64,000 nt of DNA from Maridesulfovibrio sp. GTDB taxonomy: Bacteria; Desulfobacterota; Desulfovibrionia; Desulfovibrionales; Desulfovibrionaceae. Position numbers and translations under genes: made by a program. Below the pieces are notes generated by a model. The model had not been told where the DNA came from. It saw only the letters and a program-made list of their open reading frames with translations, and did no database searches. Location of the stretch: positions 1,662,001 to 1,726,000 of the forward strand of contig NZ_OY780933.1 of assembly GCF_963676065.1 (NCBI RefSeq), written 5' to 3'. Of the stretch, positions 1 to 8,217 are shown piece by piece (position 1 is the stretch's first letter; every line of letters begins with the position of its first letter).

Positions 1-4
1 CGAA

Positions 5-2149
5 ATGACTGATTCCGCGGAAGAGATTTCCAATGGCCGGGAAGAGGATCTCCCTGACCGTAAGAGTATGATCACTGAGATCAACGCCTTGGGGGGAGCT
101 CTCGCTTCCATGCTGGAAAGCCTGCGTAAAAACAGAGGGTTGGAACAGTATCAATTCTTTTTTGATAACGTTGATGATCTCGTCTGCATTACCGATATTG
201 ATGGCTTTTTTCTAAAGGTCAACAGCCGTGGAACGGATTTTCTGGGCTACGGGTATGATGAGTTTTTGAAAAAAACAATTTTTGAAATTATGCCTCCTTA
301 TGAGCGCGATAGTTTGCGGTGCATCCTGAACAGTATCTTTACCGACGAAGGAGCCATGCAATTTGAATGTCCGGTAATTGCCAAATCCGGGGAGATTGTG
401 CACACGGATGTTAGGTCTCGGAGGATTGCTTACGAGGGACAAAATGTTTTGCTGAGCGTTGTCCGTGATGTTACTGACCGTAAGCGTGATGAAGAAGAGC
501 TCCAGCGTTATGCCGCCGAGATTCTGAAGGCCAAGGAGGTGGAAGAGAGAAATTCCGCCCATATGGCAGAGACTCTGAAAAAGCTGGAAGAGGCCATGGC
601 CCGTGCGGAAGTGGCCAACCGCACCAAAAGTGAATTTCTAGCCCAGATGAGTCATGAAATTCGTACCCCCATGAACTCTATTCTGGGCATGGCTGATATG
701 CTTTCAGATACTCCACTTACTGCTGAACAGAAGAGTTATGTATCTATTTTCAGCGATTCAGGTAGAGCCCTGATGAATCTTATCAATGATATTCTGGATA
801 TTTCAAAGATTGAATCCGGTAAGCTGCTTCTTGAAAATACGGTATTTAATATTGATGATCTAGTTGATGAGGTCGCAGGCATCATGTCAGTAAGTGCATG
901 GAAAAAGAGACTTGTTTTTGCCTGCCATGTGGACCCTCTTTGTCCCGAACAATTCAAAGGTGATCCAACCAGAATCAAACAGATTCTGGTCAACCTGCTC
1001 AGCAATGCGATAAAATTCACCGATACCGGCAGTGTGACGCTGGCTATTTCAAGTCGGTCCGGTTCGGCGGATAAGGCAACACTGCACATGGTTGTCAGTG
1101 ACAGTGGAATAGGTATTTCCGAGGAGAAGCTGAAAGTAATTTTTGATAATTTTGTACAGGCGGACTCCTCGACTACCCGCAAGTACGGCGGAACCGGGCT
1201 TGGGCTATCAATTACCAGAAATCTGGTGGAGATGATGGGCGGTAATATTACCGTGCATAATTTAACCTCCGGCGGGGCAGAATTCAGGGCCGATATTCAA
1301 GTCGGGCAAGTTTCTTTACCGGAAGAGGGTAGCGCAGCTGTCAGAACTGCTGTGCAGGAGCGTGAAATTCTGGTCATTGATGAGCATGATCTGGTCGGAA
1401 ACTATATCTGTAAGTGCCTCACTCAATGGGGAGCAAAATGTATGCATTCCGGTGATTTGAATTTCGCCTGCGTGCAAAATAAGTCCTGCCGGAGCAATGC
1501 CGAGCTGATAATTGTTTCTGACAGACTGGGAGAAGAGGACGGACTTAGCGAAGTTGAGGCTATTAAAGCCAGATTGAATTGCAAAAATCCAGTACTCTGC
1601 ACTATGTCATCTTCGCCCGGGGTGAGCAGTAACCGGCCTGAAATTAATTATCTTTTCGGGGTTAAAGGCAGTATGGGCTGGCCTGTAACCCGCGGCGGAC
1701 TGAGGCGAGCAATGCTCGAAATCTATGGCATTAGCGTTAACCGGCCGATAGAAAAGGAAAGTTTTGTCGAACTGAATCCGCTGCGTCTACTTATTGCCGA
1801 TGATTCGGAAAACAACCGCACGCTTTTTGACTTTTTCCTCAAGGATACACCTTTCAGGCTCTGGTATGCCAGCGACGGTGAAGAGGCTGTGCAGATTTAC
1901 CGTGAAAATAATTTTGACCTTGTACTGATGGATATCCAAATGCCCGTTAAAGACGGACTTGATGCTACTCGGGAGATCAGGGCTTACGAGCTGGAAAACG
2001 GTTATCCTTCCACCCCGGTGATAGCTCTTTCCGCCAGCAGCCGGGAGGAAGATAAGAAAAGATGCCTCGAGGCCGGGTGCAACGGATTCATGAGTAAACC
2101 GATCAAAAAAATTGTCCTGATAAAAGGCATCCTCAAGTACGGTTCTTAA
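5..2149 (+). CDS. PAS-containing hybrid sensor histidine kinase/response regulator (possibly 5'-partial)
   Basis: Signal-transduction kinase. In order it has a short helical linker, a PAS domain (about residues 50-160), a coiled coil, a HisKA domain with phospho-acceptor His217 in SHEIRTP, an HATPase domain (N box near 332, DSGIGI near 366, GGTGLGL near 396), and two receiver domains. The second receiver (593-714) keeps the acidic pair and phospho-Asp643 in LMDIQMP. In the first (about 453-575) the acceptor position aligns with Ser, so it looks degenerate. The first ATG lies 5 bases into the window and the frame is open upstream. The N-terminus resembles the tail of a HAMP linker, so the true gene may begin outside the window. 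No membrane segment is visible in this part. The signal sensed is unknown. Confidence 0.9.
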   Translation: MTDSAEEISNGREEDLPDRKSMITEINALGGALASMLESLRKNRGLEQYQFFFDNVDDLVCITDIDGFFLKVNSRGTDFLGYGYDEFLKKTIFEIMPPYERDSLRCILNSIFTDEGAMQFECPVIAKSGEIVHTDVRSRRIAYEGQNVLLSVVRDVTDRKRDEEELQRYAAEILKAKEVEERNSAHMAETLKKLEEAMARAEVANRTKSEFLAQMSHEIRTPMNSILGMADMLSDTPLTAEQKSYVSIFSDSGRALMNLINDILDISKIESGKLLLENTVFNIDDLVDEVAGIMSVSAWKKRLVFACHVDPLCPEQFKGDPTRIKQILVNLLSNAIKFTDTGSVTLAISSRSGSADKATLHMVVSDSGIGISEEKLKVIFDNFVQADSSTTRKYGGTGLGLSITRNLVEMMGGNITVHNLTSGGAEFRADIQVGQVSLPEEGSAAVRTAVQEREILVIDEHDLVGNYICKCLTQWGAKCMHSGDLNFACVQNKSCRSNAELIIVSDRLGEEDGLSEVEAIKARLNCKNPVLCTMSSSPGVSSNRPEINYLFGVKGSMGWPVTRGGLRRAMLEIYGISVNRPIEKESFVELNPLRLLIADDSENNRTLFDFFLKDTPFRLWYASDGEEAVQIYRENNFDLVLMDIQMPVKDGLDATREIRAYELENGYPSTPVIALSASSREEDKKRCLEAGCNGFMSKPIKKIVLIKGILKYGS

Positions 2150-2156
2150 TTATATT

Positions 2157-2582
2157 TTATTTTTTGCGGAGCCAGTTTCCCAGTGCTTCCTGCAGCGCGG
2201 ACGCGGCCAGATGGGCGCAATGGGTTTTGTCTTTCGGCAGTCCTCCCAGTTTCTCAAGTATGTTCTCCCCACCTATTTCGGAAGCCCGGTCAATAGTTTT
2301 ACCGCTGCATAGTTCACAGGCCATATCGCCGCTGACTATGCTGGGACCACATCCGGTTGTGAAGAATGATGCCTCGGTAATGGTCTCGTTTTCCACTTTG
2401 AGGAATATTTTAATTAAATCACCGCAGGTCCCCTTCATTTCTCCTACAGAATCAGGATTATCCATGAGTTTTGCGTAGGTGGGGTTATGCCAGCGTGAAG
2501 TCTCTCCCCCGAACATATCGTGGGCTGCGTCATTGCATTGCTGCTGAATATCGGAAAGAATATTGTCCAGATCATCAACCAT
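2157..2582 (-). CDS. NifU/IscU N-terminal-type iron-sulfur cluster scaffold protein
   Basis: A 141-residue protein of the IscU/NifU-N fold, which assembles Fe-S clusters on three cysteines and an aspartate. The ligands are visible as Cys53 and Asp55 (GTCGD), Cys78 (TTGCGPS) and Cys122 (THCAHLA). The family's aspartate-glycine spacing is kept, and there is no C-terminal NifU thioredoxin-like domain. A longer reading to 2624 is possible. I chose the ATG at 2582 because AAGGAG lies about seven bases upstream, and it gives the usual family length. The gene is convergent with the sensor kinase, whose stop is 7 bases away, and divergent from a LysR regulator. It is not linked to iscS or nif genes here, so the cluster client is not evident. 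Confidence 0.85.
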   Translation of the reverse strand: MVDDLDNILSDIQQQCNDAAHDMFGGETSRWHNPTYAKLMDNPDSVGEMKGTCGDLIKIFLKVENETITEASFFTTGCGPSIVSGDMACELCSGKTIDRASEIGGENILEKLGGLPKDKTHCAHLAASALQEALGNWLRKK

Positions 2583-2731
2583 AAAAAACTCCTTGTTTGA
2601 ATAGGCGAATTGAGGTTGGCTCATGCAGGAATAAAATGCAATAATCTTTTAGCATTTTTTTGTCCTTCCGATATTAATATTGTAATTATACAGGATTTAT
2701 TGTTGAATAGAAGGAAGTCGGATTTTTTATA

Positions 2732-3646
2732 ATGGAATTAAGACAACTCAGATATTTTATTGCCGTAGCCGAAGAGTTACATTTCGGCAGGGCGGCCCGC
2801 AGGGTCCACATAGCCCAGCCTCCTTTCTCACAGCAGATCAAGGGACTGGAAGAGGAGATTGGCGCACGTCTGCTGGAGCGTAACAGCCGAAAGGTGCGGC
2901 TGACCAATGAGGGCAGATATTTTTACAAGCAGGCCATGGATATCGTGGCGCATGCTGAAGAGGCGGTGGCGACAGCAGGACGAATGGCCAAAGGTGAATA
3001 TGGCAATGTCCGGGTGGGATTTCTTGAAATCGCCATGGACAGCCTTCTGCCCGAGGCGGTGCGTTCATTCAGCCACCGTTATCCCGGAGTCTCAGTGCGT
3101 TTAAGTCAGTTCGGGGCTGCCATCCAGCTGGAAAAAATTCATTCGGGTGAACTTGATGTGGGATTTTGCACTGTGTATCTTAATGCGATGGAGGGGCTTT
3201 CCTCGGTTAAACTGTTTTCAAAAAAACATGTTCTCGCCGTGCCGGAAGATCATATCTTTACCGCAAAAAAAAGCGTATCATTGCAGGATATCGCAAGTGA
3301 GAACCTGCTTATGTTCCCCCGGACCGGGCAGCCGGATCTTTATGATTCCATTATGGAGGCATTTACCTCCAGGGGGCTGGTCCCGAATGTCCGGCAGGAA
3401 ATATCCGGCCTTTCCGGGGCGTCAGCCCTGATCTCTTCCGGCATGGGAGTTGCCTTTCTTCCAGACAACAGCCGTGTTTCCAGAAAAGGTATCGCCATGG
3501 TTCCTATCAGCGAGAAATTCCCCAGTATGGATATTTTCATGGTCTGGAACAGGGAGGATTATTCCAATACGGCAGGTGTTTTCATGGAATGGGTGGCTGA
3601 CTATTTTTCGGTTTCCGGCGCTTTTGCCGGAGAAGTCAGCGGTTAG
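2732..3646 (+). CDS. LysR-family transcriptional regulator
   Basis: A 304-residue LTTR with an N-terminal winged helix-turn-helix (residues 1-60; the pattern LRQLRYFIAVAEELHFGRAA is typical of the BenM/CatM branch) and a two-lobed periplasmic-binding-protein-like effector domain (about 90-295). It starts 150 bp from and divergent to the Fe-S scaffold gene, and is followed after 22 bp by the FemAB-like gene on the same strand, so co-transcription is likely. Target and effector cannot be read from sequence. It resembles the LTTR at 21334-22251 in its DNA-binding domain. Confidence 0.88.
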   Translation: MELRQLRYFIAVAEELHFGRAARRVHIAQPPFSQQIKGLEEEIGARLLERNSRKVRLTNEGRYFYKQAMDIVAHAEEAVATAGRMAKGEYGNVRVGFLEIAMDSLLPEAVRSFSHRYPGVSVRLSQFGAAIQLEKIHSGELDVGFCTVYLNAMEGLSSVKLFSKKHVLAVPEDHIFTAKKSVSLQDIASENLLMFPRTGQPDLYDSIMEAFTSRGLVPNVRQEISGLSGASALISSGMGVAFLPDNSRVSRKGIAMVPISEKFPSMDIFMVWNREDYSNTAGVFMEWVADYFSVSGAFAGEVSG

Positions 3647-3668
3647 TTTGTTTTTTCAGGGTTGGTAA

Positions 3669-4853
3669 ATGACTGATATTCTCGATGGACTTGAAATATC
3701 ATGGGTTCCTTCGATTACCGAAGTTGACCGTGAAGAATGGGACTGCCTCGCCAAGGGGCTGAATTTCCCGTTTCTGGAGTGGGATTGGCTGCGGCTTATT
3801 GAGCAGAGCGGCAGTGCCTCTCCTGAGAGCGGCTGGCTTACAGCCCATCTGCTTGTCCGCTATGAGGGAAAGCTGGTTGGGGCCGCACCTTTGTTTGTCC
3901 GGGATCAGAGTGAAGGAGAATTCATTTTTGACCGGGTCTGGATGGAAGTCGCCAAGAAGGGCGGTCTTACATATTTTCCTAAAATTGTAGGCATGAGTCC
4001 TTTTACTCCCGCTTCGGGCTACCGTTTTCTTATTTCTCCTGATCTACCCGACAAAAGAATCAGCGGATTGATATGCCGTACACTTGACCGTTTTTGTTCT
4101 GTAAATGGACTGGGAAGTTGTGCCTTTAATTTTGTAGACCCTGACTGGGTAACCGAAATGGAGGCTTTCGGTTACGCGGCGTGGAAACATCAAGGATATG
4201 TCTGGGAAAATCATGATTACAGGGATTTCGATCACTGGCTGCTGACCATGAACAGTAACAGGCGCAAGACCATCCGCCGGGAGCGAAAAGCCCTGCGGCG
4301 AGAGAATGTCCGGGTGGAAATACTTACCGGGTACGATATCCCGGACAGTTATTTTGATCTCATGTTTCGCTGTTATGAATCTACCAATGACAAGTTCGGT
4401 GTCTGGAGTTGTAAATATCTGACTCCCCGCTTTTTTGACGGCTTGAAGCATAGCATGAGGGAAAATCTCATGTTTACTGTTGCTTATCGCGGAGATGATC
4501 CTGATCCTCTGGCTATGTCCATGTTTGTTTTTTCCGGGGACAGGCTTTGGGGCAGGTATTGGGGCTGTTTTGAGGAAGTGCGCTTCCTTCATTTTGAGCT
4601 TTGTTATTACGCGCCTATCGAGTGGGCAATGAAGAATGGTATAAATTTATACGATCCGGGCATGGGCGGGGAACACAAGGCCAGACGCGGATTTTTTTCC
4701 ACGCCCTCTTACAGTCTGCATAAATTTACCGATCCGTCCATGGACCTGACCTTTAAGACTTATATTCAGGAAGTTAATAATCTTGAAAACGGTTATATCA
4801 GCGAAATGAACGAACTCATGCCTGTAGGGAGTCCAGAGAACAGCGAAGATTAG
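3669..4853 (+). CDS. FemAB-like / GNAT-superfamily protein (PF04339-type, formerly DUF482)
   Basis: A 394-residue cytosolic protein with the hallmarks of the DUF482/FemAB-like family: an N-terminal WDSLxxxxNFPFLxWDWLR-like segment (about residues 20-45), the FYxxTxxKxxxWxxxYLTxxFF-type region (here FRCYESTNDKFGVW, about 235-250), and a conserved C-terminal stretch YDPGMGGEHKARRGF (about 330-345). Such proteins are proposed to be aminoacyl- or acyl-transferases, but biochemical function is largely unproven. It follows the LysR gene by 22 bp and its end overlaps the convergent esterase gene by 4 bp. Confidence 0.8.
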   Translation: MTDILDGLEISWVPSITEVDREEWDCLAKGLNFPFLEWDWLRLIEQSGSASPESGWLTAHLLVRYEGKLVGAAPLFVRDQSEGEFIFDRVWMEVAKKGGLTYFPKIVGMSPFTPASGYRFLISPDLPDKRISGLICRTLDRFCSVNGLGSCAFNFVDPDWVTEMEAFGYAAWKHQGYVWENHDYRDFDHWLLTMNSNRRKTIRRERKALRRENVRVEILTGYDIPDSYFDLMFRCYESTNDKFGVWSCKYLTPRFFDGLKHSMRENLMFTVAYRGDDPDPLAMSMFVFSGDRLWGRYWGCFEEVRFLHFELCYYAPIEWAMKNGINLYDPGMGGEHKARRGFFSTPSYSLHKFTDPSMDLTFKTYIQEVNNLENGYISEMNELMPVGSPENSED

Positions 4854-5452
4854 TTGCGCTGTTTCAGCAGAAAATTACGCACATCATCCGTAATGGAAAT
4901 CTCTTCATATCCTTGGAACTGATGGTCGTTGTCATAAGAAATTATTTGAGCTCCGGCTCTTTTGAGTATCGATTTCATATGATTCTGATCCAGCAGTTCA
5001 TCCTGTTCCCCGAGCAGGGCCAGCACCTGTCCTTTTATAGTACCTTTTTCTGCGATGCCTTTCTCCAGCTCTTCTTCGACCATAGCGAAGCGGTCAACAT
5101 GTTCCTGCTTGATGAGGATGCTGTCCCCATTGGCGAATTCGTAAACATCGCCCAGACGGCTGCGAACCAGCGCGGCCGGATTGAGTGCCGGATTGATCAG
5201 AAGCGCAGGAACGCCATGACGAAGGTGCATGATCAAAGAATACAGTCCTCCCATAGAAGAACCCTGCATTACAACAGGCAGATCTTTGCTTTTCATGACA
5301 ATGTCATCAATAATTTCGAGGCTTTCCAGCGGGTCCGCGGGCAGGTCGGGACTTATTAGTTCATGGTCCGGGTAATTTTTGCCAAGCGCGGCTGCCTTGG
5401 AGTTTGCACCGCTTGATCCGAATCCATGAATGTTAATAAAAATATTTTTCAT
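4850..5452 (-). CDS. YqiA/UPF0227-type alpha/beta-hydrolase esterase
   Basis: A small alpha/beta hydrolase of about 200 residues. The oxyanion segment NIHGFGSSG is at 7-15, the nucleophile elbow GSSMGG has Ser66, the probable acid is in LLGEQDELLD, and the catalytic His is in YDNDHQFQG near the C-terminus. YqiA-like enzymes hydrolyse short-chain acyl esters. I prefer the ATG at 5452 to the TTG at 5482 because it begins right at the first beta strand, although neither has a strong ribosome-binding site. The 3' end overlaps the convergent FemAB-like gene by 4 bp. Confidence 0.8.
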   Translation of the reverse strand: MKNIFINIHGFGSSGANSKAAALGKNYPDHELISPDLPADPLESLEIIDDIVMKSKDLPVVMQGSSMGGLYSLIMHLRHGVPALLINPALNPAALVRSRLGDVYEFANGDSILIKQEHVDRFAMVEEELEKGIAEKGTIKGQVLALLGEQDELLDQNHMKSILKRAGAQIISYDNDHQFQGYEEISITDDVRNFLLKQRN

Positions 5453-5664
5453 ATCAGTAAGATTGGGGTATGTTGGTTGCAAATATGAGATGAATTTCGT
5501 TCAAATATTACTGATTAAATAATCAAAAGCTTGCCTGCCCGCAAGGGAAACCTACTTTTGTCTGGCTGGTGTGGAATCTGTATTTGTCCGGTCCGTATAA
5601 ATATGCTTAGGAGATGGCGTGATATCTTACAGTACTTGTTTTGCTGAAAAATCGGGAGTGCGAG

Positions 5665-6816
5665 GTGAGTAAAGAACATCCGGCGATTGTTTTTTTCAGC
5701 GGAGGTACTGCTTTGAACGGGTTGGCCGCTGAACTCGCTAAAGTCAATCCGGAATGCGCGTATATCATTACCACTTTTGATTCCGGAGGCAGTTCCGCCG
5801 CTCTGCGGGAGGTTTTTGATATGCCTGCGGTAGGGGATGTCCGTAACCGTATGCTGGCTCTTGCCGATACGGAAAGTCCCGAGAGAAAAAATATAGTGGA
5901 TCTACTGAATACCAGACTTCCTCCTTTTGCGGATCGTACCGCGCTTAACGGGCAGCTTTCCCATCTGGCCAGTGGTTCACATCCGCTTATGGAAGCCCTT
6001 CCTGAAGTTATCCGTAAAATCCTTTCCGAGCGCTTTGCCATGTTTATCGAACTGGTAGGTGATAATTTTGATCCGCTGAACGCAAGTCTGGGAAATATTG
6101 TACTTGCGACCGGATTTATGGTGCACGAAAGGGTATTGGTCCAGTCCATAGCTCAGCTTTCCAGACTGATCGGAGTGCGGGGAATTGTTCGGGCAGCCAC
6201 TGTGGATAACGGGCATCTGGCGGTACGCTTGATGAACGGGGAAATTCTGGCCGGCCAGCATTTATTCACCGGCAAGGAATTGGACCCCGTAGGTTCACCC
6301 ATTGAGGGAATGTGGATCTGTGCCGGAGTGGATGACCCATGGCCGCGCTCGGTGCATGCTTCCTCGCTGGCTATAAATCTGGTCAATAAAGCTGAGTTGA
6401 TCGTCTATCCAATGGGCAGTTTTTATTCCAGTACATTGGCGGCTCTCTCGCCGCAGGGGCTGGGTCTGGCTGTTTCGGCTAACCCCTGTCCCAAGGTGTT
6501 TATACCGAATATGGGGCATGACCCGGAACTCCTCGGGCATGGCATGGCTCTTCAGGTTGAGCGGCTTCTGGAAATTATGCGTATGGATAACGCCGCATAC
6601 ATTAAATCCGACAAGGTCTTGAATTATATTCTTATTGATTCCAAAAACGGTAGTTATCAGGAAAAACTGGACCTTACGGACTTGGAAAAAATGCCGCTGA
6701 AAGTAATTGACCGCAGACTGGTTTCAGACGAATCTGGAGGACTGATTGACCCTCGGTTGCTGGCCCCGGTATTAATGGAAATGGCGGCAGGAACCGGATT
6801 TTCTGATACAAGTTGA
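5665..6816 (+). CDS. CofD-like / GAK-system CofD-related protein (paralogue outside the cluster)
   Basis: A 383-residue protein of the CofD/YvcK superfamily, which binds nucleotide-activated phospholactate-type substrates in CofD itself. Visible motifs: FFSGGTALNGL near the start, TFDSGGSSAALR, VGDVRNRML, and a late PKVFIPNMGHDPE segment. It is clearly paralogous to the CofD-like gene at 13665-14852 in the GAK cluster; both share FFSGGTAL, FDSGGSSA, NxILTxGxM-type and QHLxTGKE segments. GTG at 5665 is chosen because GGGAG lies six bases upstream; a TTG at 5641 is an alternative. It is followed after 19 bp by endonuclease IV. Its role is unknown; true F420 synthesis is unlikely because no other cof genes are seen. 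Confidence 0.8.
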   Translation: MSKEHPAIVFFSGGTALNGLAAELAKVNPECAYIITTFDSGGSSAALREVFDMPAVGDVRNRMLALADTESPERKNIVDLLNTRLPPFADRTALNGQLSHLASGSHPLMEALPEVIRKILSERFAMFIELVGDNFDPLNASLGNIVLATGFMVHERVLVQSIAQLSRLIGVRGIVRAATVDNGHLAVRLMNGEILAGQHLFTGKELDPVGSPIEGMWICAGVDDPWPRSVHASSLAINLVNKAELIVYPMGSFYSSTLAALSPQGLGLAVSANPCPKVFIPNMGHDPELLGHGMALQVERLLEIMRMDNAAYIKSDKVLNYILIDSKNGSYQEKLDLTDLEKMPLKVIDRRLVSDESGGLIDPRLLAPVLMEMAAGTGFSDTS

Positions 6817-6835
6817 ATTTGAAGGAAGGATTTAT

Positions 6836-7687
6836 ATGTTTATAGGCGCTCATATGCCCATAACCGGTGGCGTGGATAAGGCAGTGGAAAGGATTATGTC
6901 CATCGGAGGTACTGCCCTGCAGATTTTTACCCGCAACCAGCGCCAGTGGAAAGTCAAGCCGCTTGAAGAAAAAGTGGTAGATAGATTTAAAAATCTAAGG
7001 GAAGAGTGGGGCAATTATCCGGTTAGCGTTCATGATTCCTATCTCATAAATCTCGCCTCACCAAAGCCGGACAGCGCAGCTAAATCCGTAAAGGCTTTTG
7101 CTGAGGAATTACGCCGTACAGAGCGTCTGGGGATTGAATCTCTGGTAACACATCCCGGATCGCATTTGGGGTCAGGAAATGTTGAGGCCCTTGAGCGATA
7201 TGTGGCTAACCTCGATCAGGCTATTGAGCTTTCTGAAACCGAAGAAGTGAATGTGCTTATCGAGAATACCGCCGGACAGGGAACGAATCTCGGAAGCAGG
7301 TTTGGAGAATTGGCGACCATTTTGGAAGGTTCCGGCTATACCTCGCGTATGGGAGTATGTTTTGATACCTGCCATGCATTTGCCGCCGGATATGATCTGC
7401 GTACACCAGAATCATGCGCAGAAGTCTTTGAACGGTTCGATAAGCTTATCGGCCTGGACTTCATTCGTTTTTTTCATCTGAACGACAGCAAGCAGGAATT
7501 TGGGTCCAACAAAGACCGTCATGAACATATCGGCAAAGGATATATCGGGCTTGAGGGATTCAGGTATATCGTGAGTGATTCCCGCTTTGCTGCTGTGCCT
7601 AAGGTTATTGAAACACCAAAAGATGACGATCCAGAATTCAAACTCGATATAGAGAATATCGAGCTTCTGCGTTCCCTGCATGAGTAG
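6836..7687 (+). CDS. nfo: Deoxyribonuclease IV (AP endonuclease)
   Basis: A 283-residue endonuclease IV, a trinuclear-zinc TIM-barrel enzyme that cleaves DNA 5' to abasic sites in base-excision repair. Family landmarks are present: N-terminal GAHMPITGG, SVHDSYLINLA, LVTHPGSHLG, LIENTAGQGTNLG, CFDTCHAFAAGYD and FHLNDSKQEFGSNKDRHEHIGKG, together giving the usual zinc His/Asp/Glu ligands. A strong AAGGAAGG sits upstream of ATG 6836. It lies 19 bp behind the CofD-like gene and is probably co-transcribed with it. Confidence 0.95.
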   Translation: MFIGAHMPITGGVDKAVERIMSIGGTALQIFTRNQRQWKVKPLEEKVVDRFKNLREEWGNYPVSVHDSYLINLASPKPDSAAKSVKAFAEELRRTERLGIESLVTHPGSHLGSGNVEALERYVANLDQAIELSETEEVNVLIENTAGQGTNLGSRFGELATILEGSGYTSRMGVCFDTCHAFAAGYDLRTPESCAEVFERFDKLIGLDFIRFFHLNDSKQEFGSNKDRHEHIGKGYIGLEGFRYIVSDSRFAAVPKVIETPKDDDPEFKLDIENIELLRSLHE

Positions 7688-7696
7688 CTGACTTAC

Positions 7697-7972
7697 CTAC
7701 AGATTGTCCAAGCAGTTCTTCAGGGTGGATACTCCGCATGAGTGGAACATATGCAGGGGGATCTGCTTGGATTTGGTGTATTTCACGATATCTTTTTTGG
7801 CCGCGTGAGATATCTGGTTGGTGAAGATTATCACGTGATCGGCACTTCCCAGTTTTGCGGAAACCTTATTTTCCTTACCGGTGAAAACTTTGAGTTTAAC
7901 GCCTTTTTTCTGGGCTGAAATAATATAGTCACGCTTTAGCCTATCCATTCCGCCTATAAGAGCTGCACACAT
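7697..7972 (-). CDS. DUF2325-family small protein
   Basis: A 91-residue protein matching the DUF2325 pattern: an N-terminal MCAALIGGMDRL strand-turn with a glycine-rich loop, a middle segment VIIFTNQISHAAKKDIVKYTK, and a C-terminal HSCGVSTL motif with a conserved Cys. The fold looks Rossmann-like; function is unknown. ATG 7972 is used rather than the longer frame to 8029 because AAAAGGAG lies directly upstream. It is convergent with nfo, with only 9 bp between stops. Confidence 0.75.
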   Translation of the reverse strand: MCAALIGGMDRLKRDYIISAQKKGVKLKVFTGKENKVSAKLGSADHVIIFTNQISHAAKKDIVKYTKSKQIPLHMFHSCGVSTLKNCLDNL

Positions 7973-8217
7973 GGTCGTCTCCTTTTGTTGATTTCTAACA
8001 GTTTTACTGAAAACGATTTTCAATGTCAATTAATAGTGACGAAAAAACATGAGAAACTGGGGAATTTAAGCGGTAATATTGTTAACTTTTAAAAAACTTG
8101 TAATAACGGTATATGTTTATTGAGCTTTACGGTATAAATTAAATCAAAATGTCAGGTTTTTTACGGTAAAATTAATTTTTAGAATTTAATTCATATTTGA
8201 ATGGAAATAAAAATTTG

